NCBI RefSeq assembly: GCF_046630445.1
Contig: NC_092339.1
Span: 59,604,501-59,668,500 of the forward strand
Length of the DNA: 64,000 bases
Origin: Rutidosis leptorrhynchoides
Lineage: Eukaryota > Streptophyta > Magnoliopsida > Asterales > Asteraceae
Direction: 5' to 3'
Below, in pieces: positions 35,372-48,399 of the stretch. Every line of letters begins with the position of its first letter. Position 1 is the first letter of the stretch. The position numbers were made by a program, and so were the translations under genes. The notes under the pieces are model-generated. The model worked only from the letters and a program-made list of their open reading frames with translations, was not told the origin of the DNA and ran no database searches.

Positions 35372-36430
35372 TATAACGTATTGCAACTTTTGACTTGTTC
35401 GGTAAAAACTCCATAAATAAATATGGAATCAACTACAATAGTGACAAACTAACAATCATTAAATCGCCAATGCCTATAAACATGATATATATAGTAAATC
35501 AATAGTCATAGTCAATGCTATCAAATAGTCCGATAAAGTTATATTTTATGATAAGTTTGTAAATAAGGTCATACGTAGTGTGTTTTTTTTAATACAAAAA
35601 ATACTTAAATTCGCGAATGGGAGGTAGGAGACTTTTTTGGATCTTTTAATTGGTTTGCTCACACAAGAAGTTGTTAGATTGTAAAGTTTAAACATTAACA
35701 CCGTAACATCTCAATATTGTTAGCTTAAATAAACAGAGTACTTGAACCGGTAAATAAACATAACGTAAATTGAATTAAACAAATTTAATGAGGCTTAAAC
35801 GTCTTGCTATTAGATAATTATAATTAAATAATTAATAGTTATAACTATAATTATTGATTATTATTATTATTATTAACCAAGTTCAACTTGCTAGCTTGAT
35901 TAGAAGACGAAGGTTCGGTGACGAGATAGGATTTTTAACAAAGGTTGTATAAATCGTTGTTGTTAGTAGAGATATTTTTTTGTTAGATGACGTGATGTTA
36001 AAAAGTTGGATAAAATTGTTGTAAATAGTTGTATAAAATGGTAGTGTAAATAGGTTATATTTATAATTATAATTGAGTATTTTTATTTTTATTTTTTTGA
36101 AAAGAAAGAAGATTAGTAACGAATCTTCTTTTATACAGTTACATTTCATTTTTTTTTTTTTTAATTTATAACGACTATAAAATAAATAAAAAAGGAAATT
36201 GAAAAATGCATGCGTGACCCACGGGCGTTCACTAACGATGATATGATGATGAAGCCTTATCTTCTTACTTACGGGCTGACTTATAGTTACCTTGAAAGCC
36301 TAGTCTGATAGCGAGCAATTATTAAACATAATTTACAACAAAAGTTTTACTCGTAATTAATTTAAAATATCTTTGATGATATAGTGGAATTATAAATGAT
36401 ACAGATCATATTCAGTAGGTCATACGATTA
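35372..36430. other. Intergenic, nothing recognised
   Basis: A/T-rich sequence. The 88-aa frame on the - strand at 35,883-36,149 is low-complexity and has no coding character. Confidence 0.4.
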
Positions 36431-36447
36431 TTTAAAAGACATACATT

Positions 36448-36729
36448 TTTTTAATAACAGTGTGAGATCACTCATGGGAAACTAACCATTAACACGATCA
36501 TTTCTCGCAGTTATATAATCCGCCCCCAACTGCTGCCCTGGAAGAAACCCGGACCAATCTGTGGGCATGGCCGGTAAAACCCCTTCCCCCCGCAACGCAA
36601 TGTGCGAAAGACGACCTTGAGTGGATTTCAAAGTCATGAGAGCCTTGTATACGATGTTGTAGTCTTCGAGAGTCGAACTCCTGACCTCTAACAAAGAATG
36701 TCAGGCCACTTGAGTTACGACACAAAATG
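36448..36729 (-). mobile_element. tRNA-derived SINE with 17-bp target-site duplication
   Basis: On the - strand a head contains an A-box-like TAACTCAAGTGG and a B-box-like GAGTTCGACTC, 36 bp apart in the usual order. An unrelated body (GGGGTTTTACCGGCCATGCC) and an A-rich tail (TTATTAAAAA) follow. The duplication TTTAAAAGACATACATT flanks it at 36431-36447 and 36730-36746 without mismatch. Short frames inside it are not genes. Confidence 0.8.
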
Positions 36730-36746
36730 TTTAAAAGACATACATT

Positions 36747-37560
36747 GATAACCAACTAACTACCAACTGATACATCCACACATGCAAAAGCTACAAATAT
36801 AATCAACTTGAAAGCAAACTAATGCAACATAAAAAAAAAACAAATTCTTAATGCAACAAGTATGACACAAATCATTGGAACAACTAAAACCTTGCGTCTT
36901 CACACACTTCGACACTAGCGAAGCACCATAATAAGAGAGCTCCCAACGGATGGTGCTTGGGGGCCGCCCAGCCTTACGCCCACCTGGGCGCTGTTGGCAG
37001 CGAGGCGCCTAGGCCACCGCCCTCCTTTTCGTCCGATTGAATGTCTTGGTGTGAAATGTTGCTGGACAGATGGGAGTGAAGGTTTTTGTGGTACTTTTTG
37101 CTTTTGAACTTGTACAGTTAATTAAATAATTAATACAATGCGTCCTAATTTTTAATGAGAAAGTATGTCATTGTTAGTAGTATTTAATTCAGAGTTAGTT
37201 TTGAAAAGGAAGTGCTAATATAACGCTGATGTAACAGCTAATTCTGAAGAAAAAGTATGTCATTGTTGGGAACACCGACACCTAGAAAACTCATGATGGA
37301 GAGAGCAAGTTACATTCTTACGAATCTAGATCCAGCCTGACAGGACTACGGAACTTCAAATTGATTCAGAAATTGCCCTACCTAACGCCTATTAAAAAAG
37401 GGAGGAAAAAAAATTAGTTTCCAATGACATTAAAATAAAATAGAATAGAATATTGAAAGCTCCATATTGTGGACTTGAATTTCTTCACCTGTTTTTTTGG
37501 ACCGTCTAACTCACCAAACCAACTACCAGCCACCCGCCCTTCTCACACACACACAATTCC
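36747..37560. other. Intergenic upstream of ACLB
   Basis: No gene is seen. A GC-rich patch at 36,950-37,020 (GGCGCCTAGGCCACCGCC) stands out against the A/T-rich background but I cannot name it. Confidence 0.4.
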
Positions 37561-37670
37561 AATTCCAGGTTTGTTTCAAAATTACTATAAAACCTATACA
37601 TACACCATCATGTATCTACACATTCAATTAAAATTAAAATTAAATATTTACGCCAAATCACTTCATCCTT

Positions 37671-37686
37671 CTATATATATATATAC
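37671..37686 (+). promoter_or_regulatory. Likely TATA region of ACLB
   Basis: TATATATATATATA lies about 85 bp before the first predicted donor site and within a C/T-rich leader. The transcription start would be near 37,700-37,720. The placement is inferred from position. Confidence 0.4.
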
Positions 37687-37772
37687 CACCTCTATTTGTA
37701 CATCTTCCACACCTCATATAAACCTACTACTCACACATTTGACGTGTTTCAACAAATCCCTACATTCTCAAG

Positions 37773-38930
37773 GTAATGCTAAACCCTTACACACACTGAT
37801 ATACGTACACTTCAATTTCTGTATCTATTTTTCTGTTTTAATAAAAAGATCCGGTAGTTATTGATTAAGCTCTGTTTATGATTGTATGATAATCGTTAGT
37901 TAAACTGTGTGATTTGATTATGCATTCGTAGTTCATTTTGATCTGATACAGATCTGTTAGGGTTTTATGTTACAGCATATGATCTGATTTACTGATTTGC
38001 CTATGAGTTAGGATCCAATTGAAACTGAGCTGATTGGATTAGATTCAGAAATGTTTTGCGTATTTAAGAACTTAGTGGGACATACTTGAATGTACCTAAT
38101 GCTTAAGACCTTGTTGTACATTAATTGCTCACCTGTAAAATGTCAATTAGATAATTTGATTTTAGTACATCAATGCTATATCAGTTCTACTGTATCATAA
38201 GTTTAAAACATTGTTAGCTGCTTTGTATATATAAGCAGTTGCAGCGGAATTGAGCTAAAAATGTACGTAGTAATACTGTATGCAGTTTAATCCACATAGA
38301 GGACATATGCTATGGTAATTCAGATTTAGAGCACTAATTATGTTAATATCAATTATTGATATTAAATATTTATTATATTCATATTTTTTTACATGACAGA
38401 AGCCTGCAAAATAAAATTTAAAAAAGAATCCAGGCATTGTTTGTTTATGTCAACACTTTTCGAATCATAAGTCTGTCTAAATAATTTGATATGCTAGGAC
38501 CACAGATTTGACTTTTTAGTAATGGCAGATGGTTTATCTTTGCACACTTCTAAGTTGACAAATTACACTTGATTGTAAAAGCATAATGAAAGGTTTGCAA
38601 ATCTTAAGCTGGTAAATTTTGATATCCCGTCAGCGTAATAATAAAACGCATTTTATAATGTTATCATTTTACGAAAGTTCCAACTCTTTTCATCTGGGAT
38701 GTCGCATAAAAATTCCAAAATTCGTCTGTTTTGGTGGCTTTCACCAAATTTGTTTTTTGTCATCATCACACAAGGTTGTTGGCTTTGTTTGGTGTCATAC
38801 TAAACTGTTAACCTGTCATTATCGAAGTATATTTGAGAACATTTAATAATTGTTGCTTATTCAAGATTACAAATTACTTCATCTAATTAATTTCATTTTA
38901 AAGAGCTTTTTATTTTTTGCTTATTTACAG
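37773..38930 (+). other. Probable 5' UTR intron of ACLB
   Basis: The donor AAG|GTAATG is at 37773. The acceptor TTATTTACAG| ends at 38930, 19 bp before the start codon. The 1158 bp between are T-rich, as plant introns are, with no frame of interest. The first exon after it begins GTAAGT, so the acceptor is directly fused to a donor-like sequence. Confidence 0.5.
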
Positions 38931-38949
38931 GTAAGTTGGGAGAGCAACA

Positions 38950-40449
38950 ATGGCTACAGGGCAACTGTTCTCCCGTACAACTCAAGCATTGTTCTATAAC
39001 TATAAGCAGTTACCAATTCAACGGATGCTTGATTTCGACTTCCTTTGTGGTATGTGAAATCACCGTTAATCCGTTATGCCTATGTTACTATGCCCCTAAA
39101 TGTTAGATTTATGTTTGTAAGAAGTTAAGAACCAACTTTTTGACCACCAAGTTTGATGCAAAATTTAAATCGTATAGGGAGGGAAACACCTTCAGTTGCT
39201 GGAATTATTAACCCTGGTGCCGAGGGATTTCAGAAACTATTTTTTGGCCAGGAGGAAATTGCAATTCCAGTTCATTCAACGTATGTTATATTTGTACCCT
39301 CTCTATATCTTGCATCTTGATAAGATAGTTAAACTTGTAATCTTGTATACAATTCAATATAGGTATTATACACTTATAGTGTTGACTTTACATGGTCAAA
39401 AACTATTTTCATTGTTAATGGGTCCTACGTTGGTTTTGTAGTGTTGAAGCAGCGTGTGCAGCACATCCTACTGCTGATGTGTTCATCAATTTCGCATCAT
39501 ACAGAAGGTCAGTTCCAGGTTCTATTTTGTGGTGTTATGTATTGTGATCCTTATTTGATTTTCAAGTTATTTCAATGCATTCACTCATTGTCACCATTAC
39601 AAAAGCCTAATGGCATTGATTTTAGCTTCAACAAGATTCCTTTTTTGGGTCCTTTTTAGTATTTGACATGTTTAAACACCTTAGGAAGACTATTCTCTTT
39701 GTTATGCTTTTTTTTTTTTTTTTTTTGCTTGCTTATAGAAATCCTTTTTATTTTACAGTGCTGCCGCTTCATCCAATCTTGCTCTAAAACAGCCTACAAT
39801 CAGAGTTGTGGCTATTATTGCCGAGGGTGTTCCTGAATCTGACACCAAAGAATTGATTGCATACGCTAGATCAAACAACAAGGTAAGAAACTTTGGTTGC
39901 TATTCATATACACCTTTTAAATTCATTATATTCGTGTCTTACTTCAAGTCCCCTCCAAATCAAGTGTAGCGTAGCCCATTTCACATTTTCATATTAGTGG
40001 TGGTAAAGTGGACGTGCTGGGCAGGTTGGTTAGGGGTCAAAATGGGTTTGGGTCACAAACGGTGATTTCTAAGTGCTGTTCAACATGGGTTTGAGCTGAC
40101 CTACTTGCACTATTTGGTCCAATTATTTTAAGAAAATCTGTAGCTAGTTACTGTAGTTAAATTAGTAAATGAAAATAACGTTAATTTAGATTAGGATTTA
40201 GGACGTTGTAAGCATTTGTATACACTGCAGGCAACTTTTGACATGTTTTACCTGTTTGATCTATTTGACTTATTAATCCCGTTTGATACATTTGACCTGT
40301 TTCATGTTAGATGTTGTTTATACTACAGTTTGAACATTACCAATAGATTACAACATGAATTGATCTGTTTGATCCGGTCTATACGGTAGAACCTAGTCTC
40401 TTTTTTAGTTAGAGCCTTTTCCTGATCTACATGGATGCCATTGAATGCT

Positions 40450-40482
<33 letters not shown>

Positions 40483-43400
40483 GGGGTACCCTTTACTAAT
40501 ACTTTTAGTCGTGTACTGATGTGTTAAAAAAGAAAGCTGCTCTTTTTGCAGGTTGTTATTGGCCCTGCAACTGTTGGTGGCATCCAAGCTGGAGCATTTA
40601 AGATTGGTGATACTGCAGGAACAATTGACAACATAATACAATGCAAACTTTACAGGCCTGGATGTGTTGGATTTGTCTCCAAATCTGTATGTATACATTC
40701 TTGATCTTCAACAATTTTATCTAAAATAAAGAATTTATAATCACAGTTTATTTCTTTGAAAAGAAAATAACATTAGCTTTGGTTTAACTGCAGGGTGGCA
40801 TGTCAAATGAGTTGTACAATACAATTGCCCGTGTGACTGATGGAATTTATGAAGGTAGGTATCTAAGCATGCAATCTTTATCTCACTGACACTTCAAAGA
40901 GGCAAAATGGGTGGACCAATTGGGTCGGATAGGGTTCAAGTTGATTCACACGAAAAAATGTGTTATTAACATTTAAATTAATCATAAATCATAAATGTGT
41001 CAACACGATCTAGATGAATAAAAATCAGAGTGTTTTTTTATTTCAGAATCATAAATCATAAATGTGTCAACATGATCTAGATGAATAAAAATCAGAGTGT
41101 TTTTTTATTTCAGAATCTCCTAAGTCCTTTTTAGAATTTTGCAACAGTATTTATTATTTACCTATCTGTGCCCGTCACAATCTTTACAAACTGTTAATTT
41201 GAGTATGCAAGAATCTCCTACTTTCTTACTAACTATTGCACGGTATGTTAAGACAAGTGATATATAACATGGACGTCGAGTTGCAACTTTTTTACAATCT
41301 ATGGATAATACCATTGTATATCTGGATCTTAATGCTGATTTATAAATTTTGTAGGTATTGCTATTGGAGGAGATGTTTTTCCCGGTTCTACTCTTTCTGA
41401 TCACGTTTTGCGGTTTAACAACATTCCCCAGGTACTTTGTGAGTCAACTAGGGATGTACTCATAGTAGATTGCTAGTGCATACTCACTTACGTTATAAGC
41501 AAAACTTGCATATAACATGAATGTTCAAAACATGAGTAATTCGGTTTTCACCTTTTAAGCCGAGTTATTACTTTACCTGTGATAACAGATTTAACTTATC
41601 TTAATTTTACACACTTTTCTTAACGTTCTTATTTGGTCCATTTCAGGTGAAAATGATTGTTGTTCTAGGGGAACTAGGTGGCAGAGATGAGTACTCCTTA
41701 GTTGAAGCCCTTAAAGCCGGAAAAATCAATAAACCAGTATGTGCTTGGGTCAGTGGAACTTGTGCCCGTCTCTTTAAGTCAGAAGTTCAATTTGGGCATG
41801 CGGTGAGTGGCAATGATGTTTTTTTACTCTTGTTGGAAGGGTTAGAACATTAATTTTCTTTGTCTATCTAATGTATTATATTATATTAATATTATATTTA
41901 ATCTGGACTTGATGTTTCAGGGCGCCAAGAGTGGTGGTGAAATGGAGTCTGCACAAGCTAAAAACCAAGCACTTAAGGATGCTGGCGCCATTGTCCCCAC
42001 ATCATATGAAGCTTTTGAAACTTCGATTAAGGAAACATTTCTGAAGTTGGTATGTTTTCACACCTTCATTACTATTCACTTCGGGTTATACTTTGTCTCT
42101 GATGGTTCAAATAGACGATTTCTCTAAAATTTTGGCTAAAACGAATACAGATTCCCACCCATTAAGAGGGTCAAAATGGTTGAAGTCATTCAGAATGCAT
42201 TTCAAAATTTAGAAACATTTTATTTTGTCTTAATTAGGAACTTAGATCATCAATGTAATAATTAAATGTTTATAATCATCAGGGCCAGCAAATCAAATAG
42301 AAGCCTGCAGGATATTAGAAAAATAGGCCCCACTAGACAATTTATTTGTACACAGAATAATACATTAATATTAAGAAAACTATTATAATTATAAATATAA
42401 ACATATAAAATCCAACAAATTGACAACGGTTAAAAAACTTCATTTTTCCTTGAAGGATGTTATTCTACAAGGTTTCTTCGAATCAAAATTGTTGATCTAA
42501 TCTTCATAATCAATAGTATCTGGTAATTGTACTCAGTTGACATTAAAAACTTGAAGTATGACATCAGCAACTTAAGTTCTGATAAACTTATTTTACAGTT
42601 GCTGCAGTTACGAGAATGGTTGCTAAAAGTTTATATGCAGTAACCCCATTAGGAAAACAATCAACATATTTTACAAAAATGCTGATTATCATGTTTGTAA
42701 AATTTGAAGACCACTAAAAATTTGTGGTCCCGTGCGCTGGCACATTAATACTTGCTAATCTCCACCACATTCTTACTGAAAAGTTATTTCTCTAAACTAC
42801 TTGACCCATTGCCGAACTCGTCCGACCAGTTCAAATTTGCGGCCTTTATACGTTACAAACTGTTCACATGCTGTCATTTGTGCTCCACTAACATACATTT
42901 TTGGGTTATCTGATAGACCGATGAGGGCAAGATCAGTCCCGTTAAGGAGATCACGCCTCCACAAATCCCCGAGGATCTTAACAGTGCCATTAAGAGTGGA
43001 AAAGTACGAGCACCAACTCATATTATATCAACTATCTCTGATGACAGAGGTAATATTGCCTTTGGCTTATCATAATTTCAACCCAATTAGAAATGTGCTA
43101 ATGGCTAACTTTCTTATAATCAATCGTTCAGGTGAAGAGCCATGCTATGCTGGTGTCCCAATGTCCTCGATCGTTGAAAAAGGAATGGGTGTTGGTGATG
43201 TCATCTCACTTTTATGGTTCAAACGCAGTCTTCCCCGCTACTGCACACAGTTCATCGAGGTTTGTTAGTAAAAATATTTCTGGAATGTTATTCTTTTTTC
43301 AGTGGTAGTCTCATAACGTATATAACCTTTGACCAGATTTGCGTCATGTTATGTGCTGATCATGGGCCATGTGTATCCGGTGCTCATAACACTATTGTAA

Positions 43401-44876
43401 CTGCTAGGGCAGGAAAAGATCTTGTATCGAGCCTTGTTTCTGGTATCTATTTTAGAAAATTACTTTCGCAACCAATTGTATGATTGTTGTACGATATCGA
43501 TTAATTCGTTTTCCGATCCAGGTTTGTTAACTATCGGTCCACGTTTTGGTGGTGCCGTTGATGATGCTGCTCGGTACTTCAAGGACGCTTATGACAGGGT
43601 GAGTTTTCAAATAGAAATTTGATATTTCCACAATTGTGCATTAGGTACTTGTACAGTACAAGTACCTATGGATAGTTGTGGTGGATTTATCAGTTTTGAT
43701 GGTAGAAATATCATCCATTTGTTGATATCCAAATTCACACTTTAGTATCTTAAATCTGTTGTCTTCACAGAAGCTTTCCCCATATGAGTTCGTCGAAAGC
43801 ATGAAAAAGAAGGGCATTCGTGTACCTGGAATTGGTCACAGGTACGATAATAATGTTTCAGTGGTATTCTGAATTAGTGTTCCTTGAGTATCTGGATGAT
43901 ATTTATAATTTTTTTTTTTTTTTTAATTTATTTATTTATTTTTTTTTTTTTTGTGAAAACAGAATCAAGAGAGGCGATAACAGAGATAAGAGAGTGGAGT
44001 TATTACAACTGTTTGCTCGCACTAATTTCCCGTCAACAAAGTACATGGAATATGCTGTTGAAGTTGAAACCTATACTCTTTCTAAAGCTAACAACTTAGT
44101 AATGAATGTTGATGGCGCAATCGGTACACTTTTCTTGGATCTTCTTGCTGGAAGCGGAATGTTTACTAAACAAGAAATTGACGAGATTGTCTCAATCGGT
44201 TATCTTAACGGTCTCTTTGTATTGGCCCGTTCCATCGGTTTGATCGGGTATGTTGAGTTGATGCTTACATTTCCATTTCAAGATTCCCATGTTGCAAAAG
44301 TCGCGAGTCGGGGACAAGTCGGTCGGGATCTTGGAGGGATGAGTCGTTCGAGTCAGGAACGAGACGGGGTTGACCAACATTGACTTTTTGTAATAAAAAA
44401 ATTAAACATATATGTTACACATAAATATATCAAACGTAGAACACAAATATTTCAAACATAAGATATATGGCTCAAAATTTAGTTTTAAAAATTTAAAACT
44501 TTTTTACCTAACTTTGACTTTGACCCGACTCGGTTCAACTCGGCTGATTTAGCTCGACTTTGAACCAACTTTTTAGCGCTGACCGACTTTTAAGGCGTTT
44601 TGGACGAGTCAAGACTGGCTAGTCTGCAAACCGACGCGTCGGTCGACTCGGCCGACTTTTACAACAGTGCAACAAACTAGTCACCCGTGTGAACCATATC
44701 AATTAAGGATTGTAGTTTGCCTTATTGTTGTATTTTGAAATTGCATCTTGAACTGAGTACAACTCATGAAAATTGAATGCTAATGGTTGTAAATTTGCAG
44801 GCATACATTCGACCAGAAGAGGTTGAAACAACCACTATACCGTCACCCATGGGAAGACGTTCTTTACACCAAGTGA
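38950..44876 (+). CDS. ACLB: ATP-citrate lyase subunit B (ACLB), 16 coding exons
   Basis: The product is 608 aa, the usual length for plant ACLB. Exons: 38950-39049, 39178-39280, 39442-39507, 39759-39882, 40552-40686, 40794-40854, 41355-41431, 41647-41802, 41921-42049, 42917-43049, 43132-43259, 43337-43442, 43522-43598, 43771-43841, 43963-44247, 44801-44876. All introns are GT-AG and phase is kept throughout. The N-terminus is [20 protein letters not shown]. The N-terminal half is succinyl-CoA synthetase-like, with SKSGGMSNE near 174 and the phosphohistidine loop QFGHAGAKSG (His 273). The C-terminal half is citrate-synthase-like ([13 protein letters not shown], His 421; GIGHRIK, 485-491). With the A subunit it cleaves citrate with ATP and CoA to acetyl-CoA and oxaloacetate in the cytosol, feeding wax, sterol and flavonoid synthesis. 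No organelle signal is seen and no break is found. Confidence 0.95.
40451..40481 (+). repeat. Run of 31 G in ACLB intron 4
   Basis: An uninterrupted poly-G tract on the coding strand, followed by TGGGG, about 70 bp before the acceptor of exon 5. It could form G-quadruplexes in the pre-mRNA. The exact length may be a sequencing artefact. Confidence 0.8.
40980..41113 (+). repeat. 67-bp tandem duplication in ACLB intron 6
   Basis: Two head-to-tail copies (40980-41046 and 41047-41113) differ at one base. Each ends with GTTTTTTTATTTCAG, which looks like a 3' splice site. The real acceptor lies ~240 bp further on. Confidence 0.85.
44288..44665. mobile_element. MITE-like insert in ACLB intron 15
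   Basis: The ends read GTTGCAAAAGTCGCGAGTCGG and, inverted from the right, GTTGTAAAAGTCGGCCGAG. The interior repeats GACTCGG/GTCGGTC words. No clear target-site duplication is seen. It makes the last ACLB intron 553 bp long. Confidence 0.45.
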
Positions 44877-45579
44877 TTTTTGTTGTATACGCCGTACCAC
44901 ATTTGTAATTCACCATTGTTGGCCTTTGTTTATGAACTAGAAACAGAGGTGTTTATCTTTTGTGTATTTGTATCATCCAGCTCAAAGCTTATTGACGTAT
45001 TGTTCATATGTCTATCGTTACGTAATTGAGTCTCATATCAGAATTTTACGAGAAATAACATAATTGTGGAACCTCATTGTTCAATTTTTTGTACTTTGTT
45101 TAATGCAGTTACTAATCAGAACTTTTCTTTAAGTTCAATACACCCCATGATTAATGATTTAGTTGCAATTTACAAGGTTTAACTTGTAAATAGCTTGAGG
45201 AAATGATAAACATATGTGGCTTAAGGATGTCAATTTTCGGTTAGGGTCAAGTCTGTTAGTATGTTTAGTCAACTTTTTACCCAAAATGAGCTTAGTTTAA
45301 AGGCCCTACTCATAACTAATTTTTATATAATACTTCTGGTACTTCTAGCTAATGCTTTAAATTGCCTACCTTTTTGTATGAACAAAAATGTAATTTCAAT
45401 AAGAGATTACGTCCAAAATTACTGTATATATATCCCTAACAGCATGAACTCAAATTACTCAATAAGTTCAGTTTTAGGACTAATTCATCATTGTATGCAT
45501 AGTTCTTTCTTGAAAAAGTAGAGTTTCTTTCCACAAATTACAAATCTTTCTTCAAAATTTTTATCTTGACGAACAGTTA
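44877..45579. other. ACLB 3' end and intergenic spacer
   Basis: The first ~180 bp after the stop is T-rich and probably the 3' UTR (GTTTATGAACTAG, TTTGTGTATTTGT words). The rest is A/T-rich with no gene. It separates ACLB from the first GDSL gene by about 700 bp. Confidence 0.5.
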
Positions 45580-47317
45580 TTGCTTATATTGATGTCGCGT
45601 TGGACGTTTAGAACGGCGACAATTTTAACCGTCTTGGTTTATGTACAAACATGCATAGCTCAAAACTTTTCTGCATTTTTCATTTTTGGTGATTCGTTGG
45701 CTGATGTGGGTAACAATAACTACATCACAACAATCTCAAAGGCTGATTATGAGCCTGTGGGTATTGATTTCGGGAAGCCAACAGGACGATTTACGAATGG
45801 AAGAACTGTTGATGACATGTTAGGCAAGTTTCTTTCATTTATGTGAAAACTATTGTTACAGTTTCAATGTAACAAACTTTTGTTTTTTAGGACAAGCATT
45901 GGGTTTTAAAAGTTTTCCTCCACCTTACTTGGCTCCAACAACTGTGGGCCCCGTGGTTTTGAAAGGCGTCAATTATGCTTCAGGTTCAAGCGGAATCCTA
46001 GATGCATCTGGAGCGAACTATGTAAGAACTATATATCGATGATCAATAACTTCATATCTTAATATAAAACAATTGATTTATATTGTACATTTTGTTATAA
46101 TCATGTATAAGTACAATAAAATTTTAGTATTAACATAGCAGAACAACTTAAGCTATTGTTTCATCAAATTAGATGAAACATGGGTAATTGTTACCCAAAC
46201 TCTTACATGTTTTCATCTTTTGTAACAGATTGGTAGAATCAGTATGAATAAACAACTTGAAAACTTTGAAAAGACAAGAATGGAGATTATATCAAGCATA
46301 GGTGGTCCCGCAGCAGAGACGTTGCTCGCTACTTCTCTTTTTGCAGTAACAACGGGTTCAAACGATTTCATAAATAACTATCTACTACCACATCTTTTAA
46401 AAAAAGAGCCCCAAGAAAAATTCATTCGACGTATGATTTCAACCTATAGAAAGCAACTTACGGTAAATTTACTCGACCTAACTTCATATAATTGTCAATT
46501 TCTGACCCATCAAGTTGTGAACTTCATATGTTTACTATTATTAGGGGTCTATCTCTTACAAACAGACCATTTTCAGATTAAGTGACAAAGAAATAATAAT
46601 TTTACTTGCTGAATTAAGAATTGTACAGAAACATATCATAAAGTGGAAAGTAAACAGACTCTTAGTCCTCACATACATGACAAGTTCTAGTGTTTCTTGG
46701 ATTGTTTTAATTTGTTTTTACTACATATAGAGACTTTATTATAGAGGTGCTCGAATGATCATGGTTGCAAATGTTCCGCCTATTGGATGCTGCCCAAATC
46801 AAAGGGATTTAAATCCATCTTCAGGACAAGAATGTGCTGAATTTCCAAATCTACTAGCACGACAATTTAATCAACGGTTAAAACGAATGGTTAAAGAACT
46901 TACAGTAACACTAGAAGGATCAAGATTCATTTATGCTGATGTTTATCATATCTTTCATGATATTGTTCAAAACTATAAATTATATGGTGAGTAATTAAAT
47001 TGTGCACAGAAGGCAAAAAAGGTACCAACTTTAAACTTTATTATAAGATTAATATTTTTTTTTTTTTTTTTTTTTTTTTAGGATTTGAAATTGCAGATAA
47101 AGCATGTTGCAGCATGCTTGGTATACATGGTGGTCTGCTACCATGTTTGCAACAATCAAATGTTTGTCCTGATAGATCCAAGTACATTTTTTGGGACTGG
47201 TTTCATGTTACTGAATCTGCTTACGCTATTATAGCGAAACGTCTTTTTGATGGAGAGCCTGATGACATTTCACCAACTAACATACGAATGTTGTCCGAAA
47301 CTTCAAACATGATATGA
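45580..47317 (+). CDS. GDSL esterase/lipase, copy 1 (five exons)
   Basis: The product is 366 aa. Exons: 45580-45823, 45891-46021, 46229-46462, 46731-46986, 47082-47317. Intron 1 has a GC donor (TTAG|GCAAGT...TTTTTTAG); the others are GT-AG. An N-terminal signal peptide ends near CIA|QN (residue 27), so the enzyme is probably secreted to the wall. The catalytic blocks of plant GDSL (SGNH) hydrolases are all present: FIFGDSLADVGNNN with Ser 39, GVNYASG (107-113), GSNDFINNY with Asn 170, and DWFHVTE with Asp 327 and His 330. The family cleaves esters of lipids, cutin monomers or acylated sugars; the substrate cannot be told. A second in-frame Met (residue 5, base 45592) could be the start instead. 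The long T-run before exon 5 is its polypyrimidine tract. Confidence 0.92.
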
Positions 47318-48399
47318 GTTTGTATGCAATTTTTCAGTAAGAGAAATGTACTAGAATTAATTGAGCTGAATAAGCCTTAAACTGATATTTGATATCCTCA
47401 TTATTGCAATTTAACCCATTCAACTTGCTATCTAGATGACCAAAGTTTTCAATATTTCAAGTCACAATTAAATAAAGACAATAATGAGCTTGGCAAATTG
47501 CAAGTGAAATAAGTATGCTTCCAATTAAGGCTGAGCAAAAAAATCAAACCGTTAAAACCGAACATCTAACTGTGGATTTGGTTAACATTTTTTGATTAAC
47601 CGAAGTTTGCTGTTCGGATATGAAAATAAAGAATATTCGCATCGATTTAACTGCAGTGTCTCACTAGTATCAAGGTGTTTCAATAAATATTACTTTATAT
47701 ATGCATCATAAATTCCGTATGGTTTTGGTGTATCTTAATTCTTAATCTATTAAATGTAATGGAAAAAGTTTTTCATATTCAGGCTATTTGGGGAAGCTTA
47801 ATATTTTTACTCAGATCTATGCGGCCTACTCAGATTATGCGTTTCCAACCCTTTTCATAATCACGCCAATATATGTTACGAGTTAATTTGAATTTGGTAT
47901 CAGGATCTCAACTACTAGACTATCGGTTTGTGAAACTTTATTGTATTAGAGATAAAACAGCTATGCAACTAGTTGGTTCAGAAAACTCTGTTCTCCTCGT
48001 AGATTCACAGGTCCAAATTGTAGGTTGTGAAATAAATTCACAAGAATATAATATGATTTGTTATTGTTATTTTCCCAAAGCAACAGAAATATTCCTGTGT
48101 TTTAGACTTTTTAGTCCACAACAGAATGGGCTTGTCAATTAATTCTAACCTAACCAATTGGAAGCCCATGTTTCACAATACTTTAATGGTGATCAAATCT
48201 CCATCTCCCTAACCACTCATATGCTTCTTCTGCTCCATTATTCAATCTAAAACATATCTATAAATTGCTTCATTTGTTTTACTTTATTTCCAGATCAATT
48301 CTCATTCAAATTATTAATCACTTTTTCACCAAGAAAATTGGAACCACATTTTAAAGTTTCTAACTTGATCATTCTTGTCAACTTTATTGTTTCGAAACA
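47318..48399. other. Spacer between the two GDSL genes
   Basis: A/T-rich, about 1.1 kb. No gene is seen. The 89-aa frame at 47,873-48,142 has no family resemblance that I recognise and no splice support. The last ~150 bp before 48,400 is T/C-rich and is probably promoter plus leader of copy 2. Confidence 0.5.

Noticed and set aside
37469-37864. 131-aa frame over the ACLB promoter and leader
   Set aside because: It crosses the predicted donor at 37,773, is low in coding character and matches no family. It lies in the ACLB leader region.
42801-43268. 155-aa + strand frame across ACLB exon 10
   Set aside because: It runs through intron sequence in the wrong frame. The spliced ACLB reading explains the exon.
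45261-45521. 86-aa frame between ACLB and the first GDSL gene
   Set aside because: No family, no conserved motif, A/T-rich background; likely chance.
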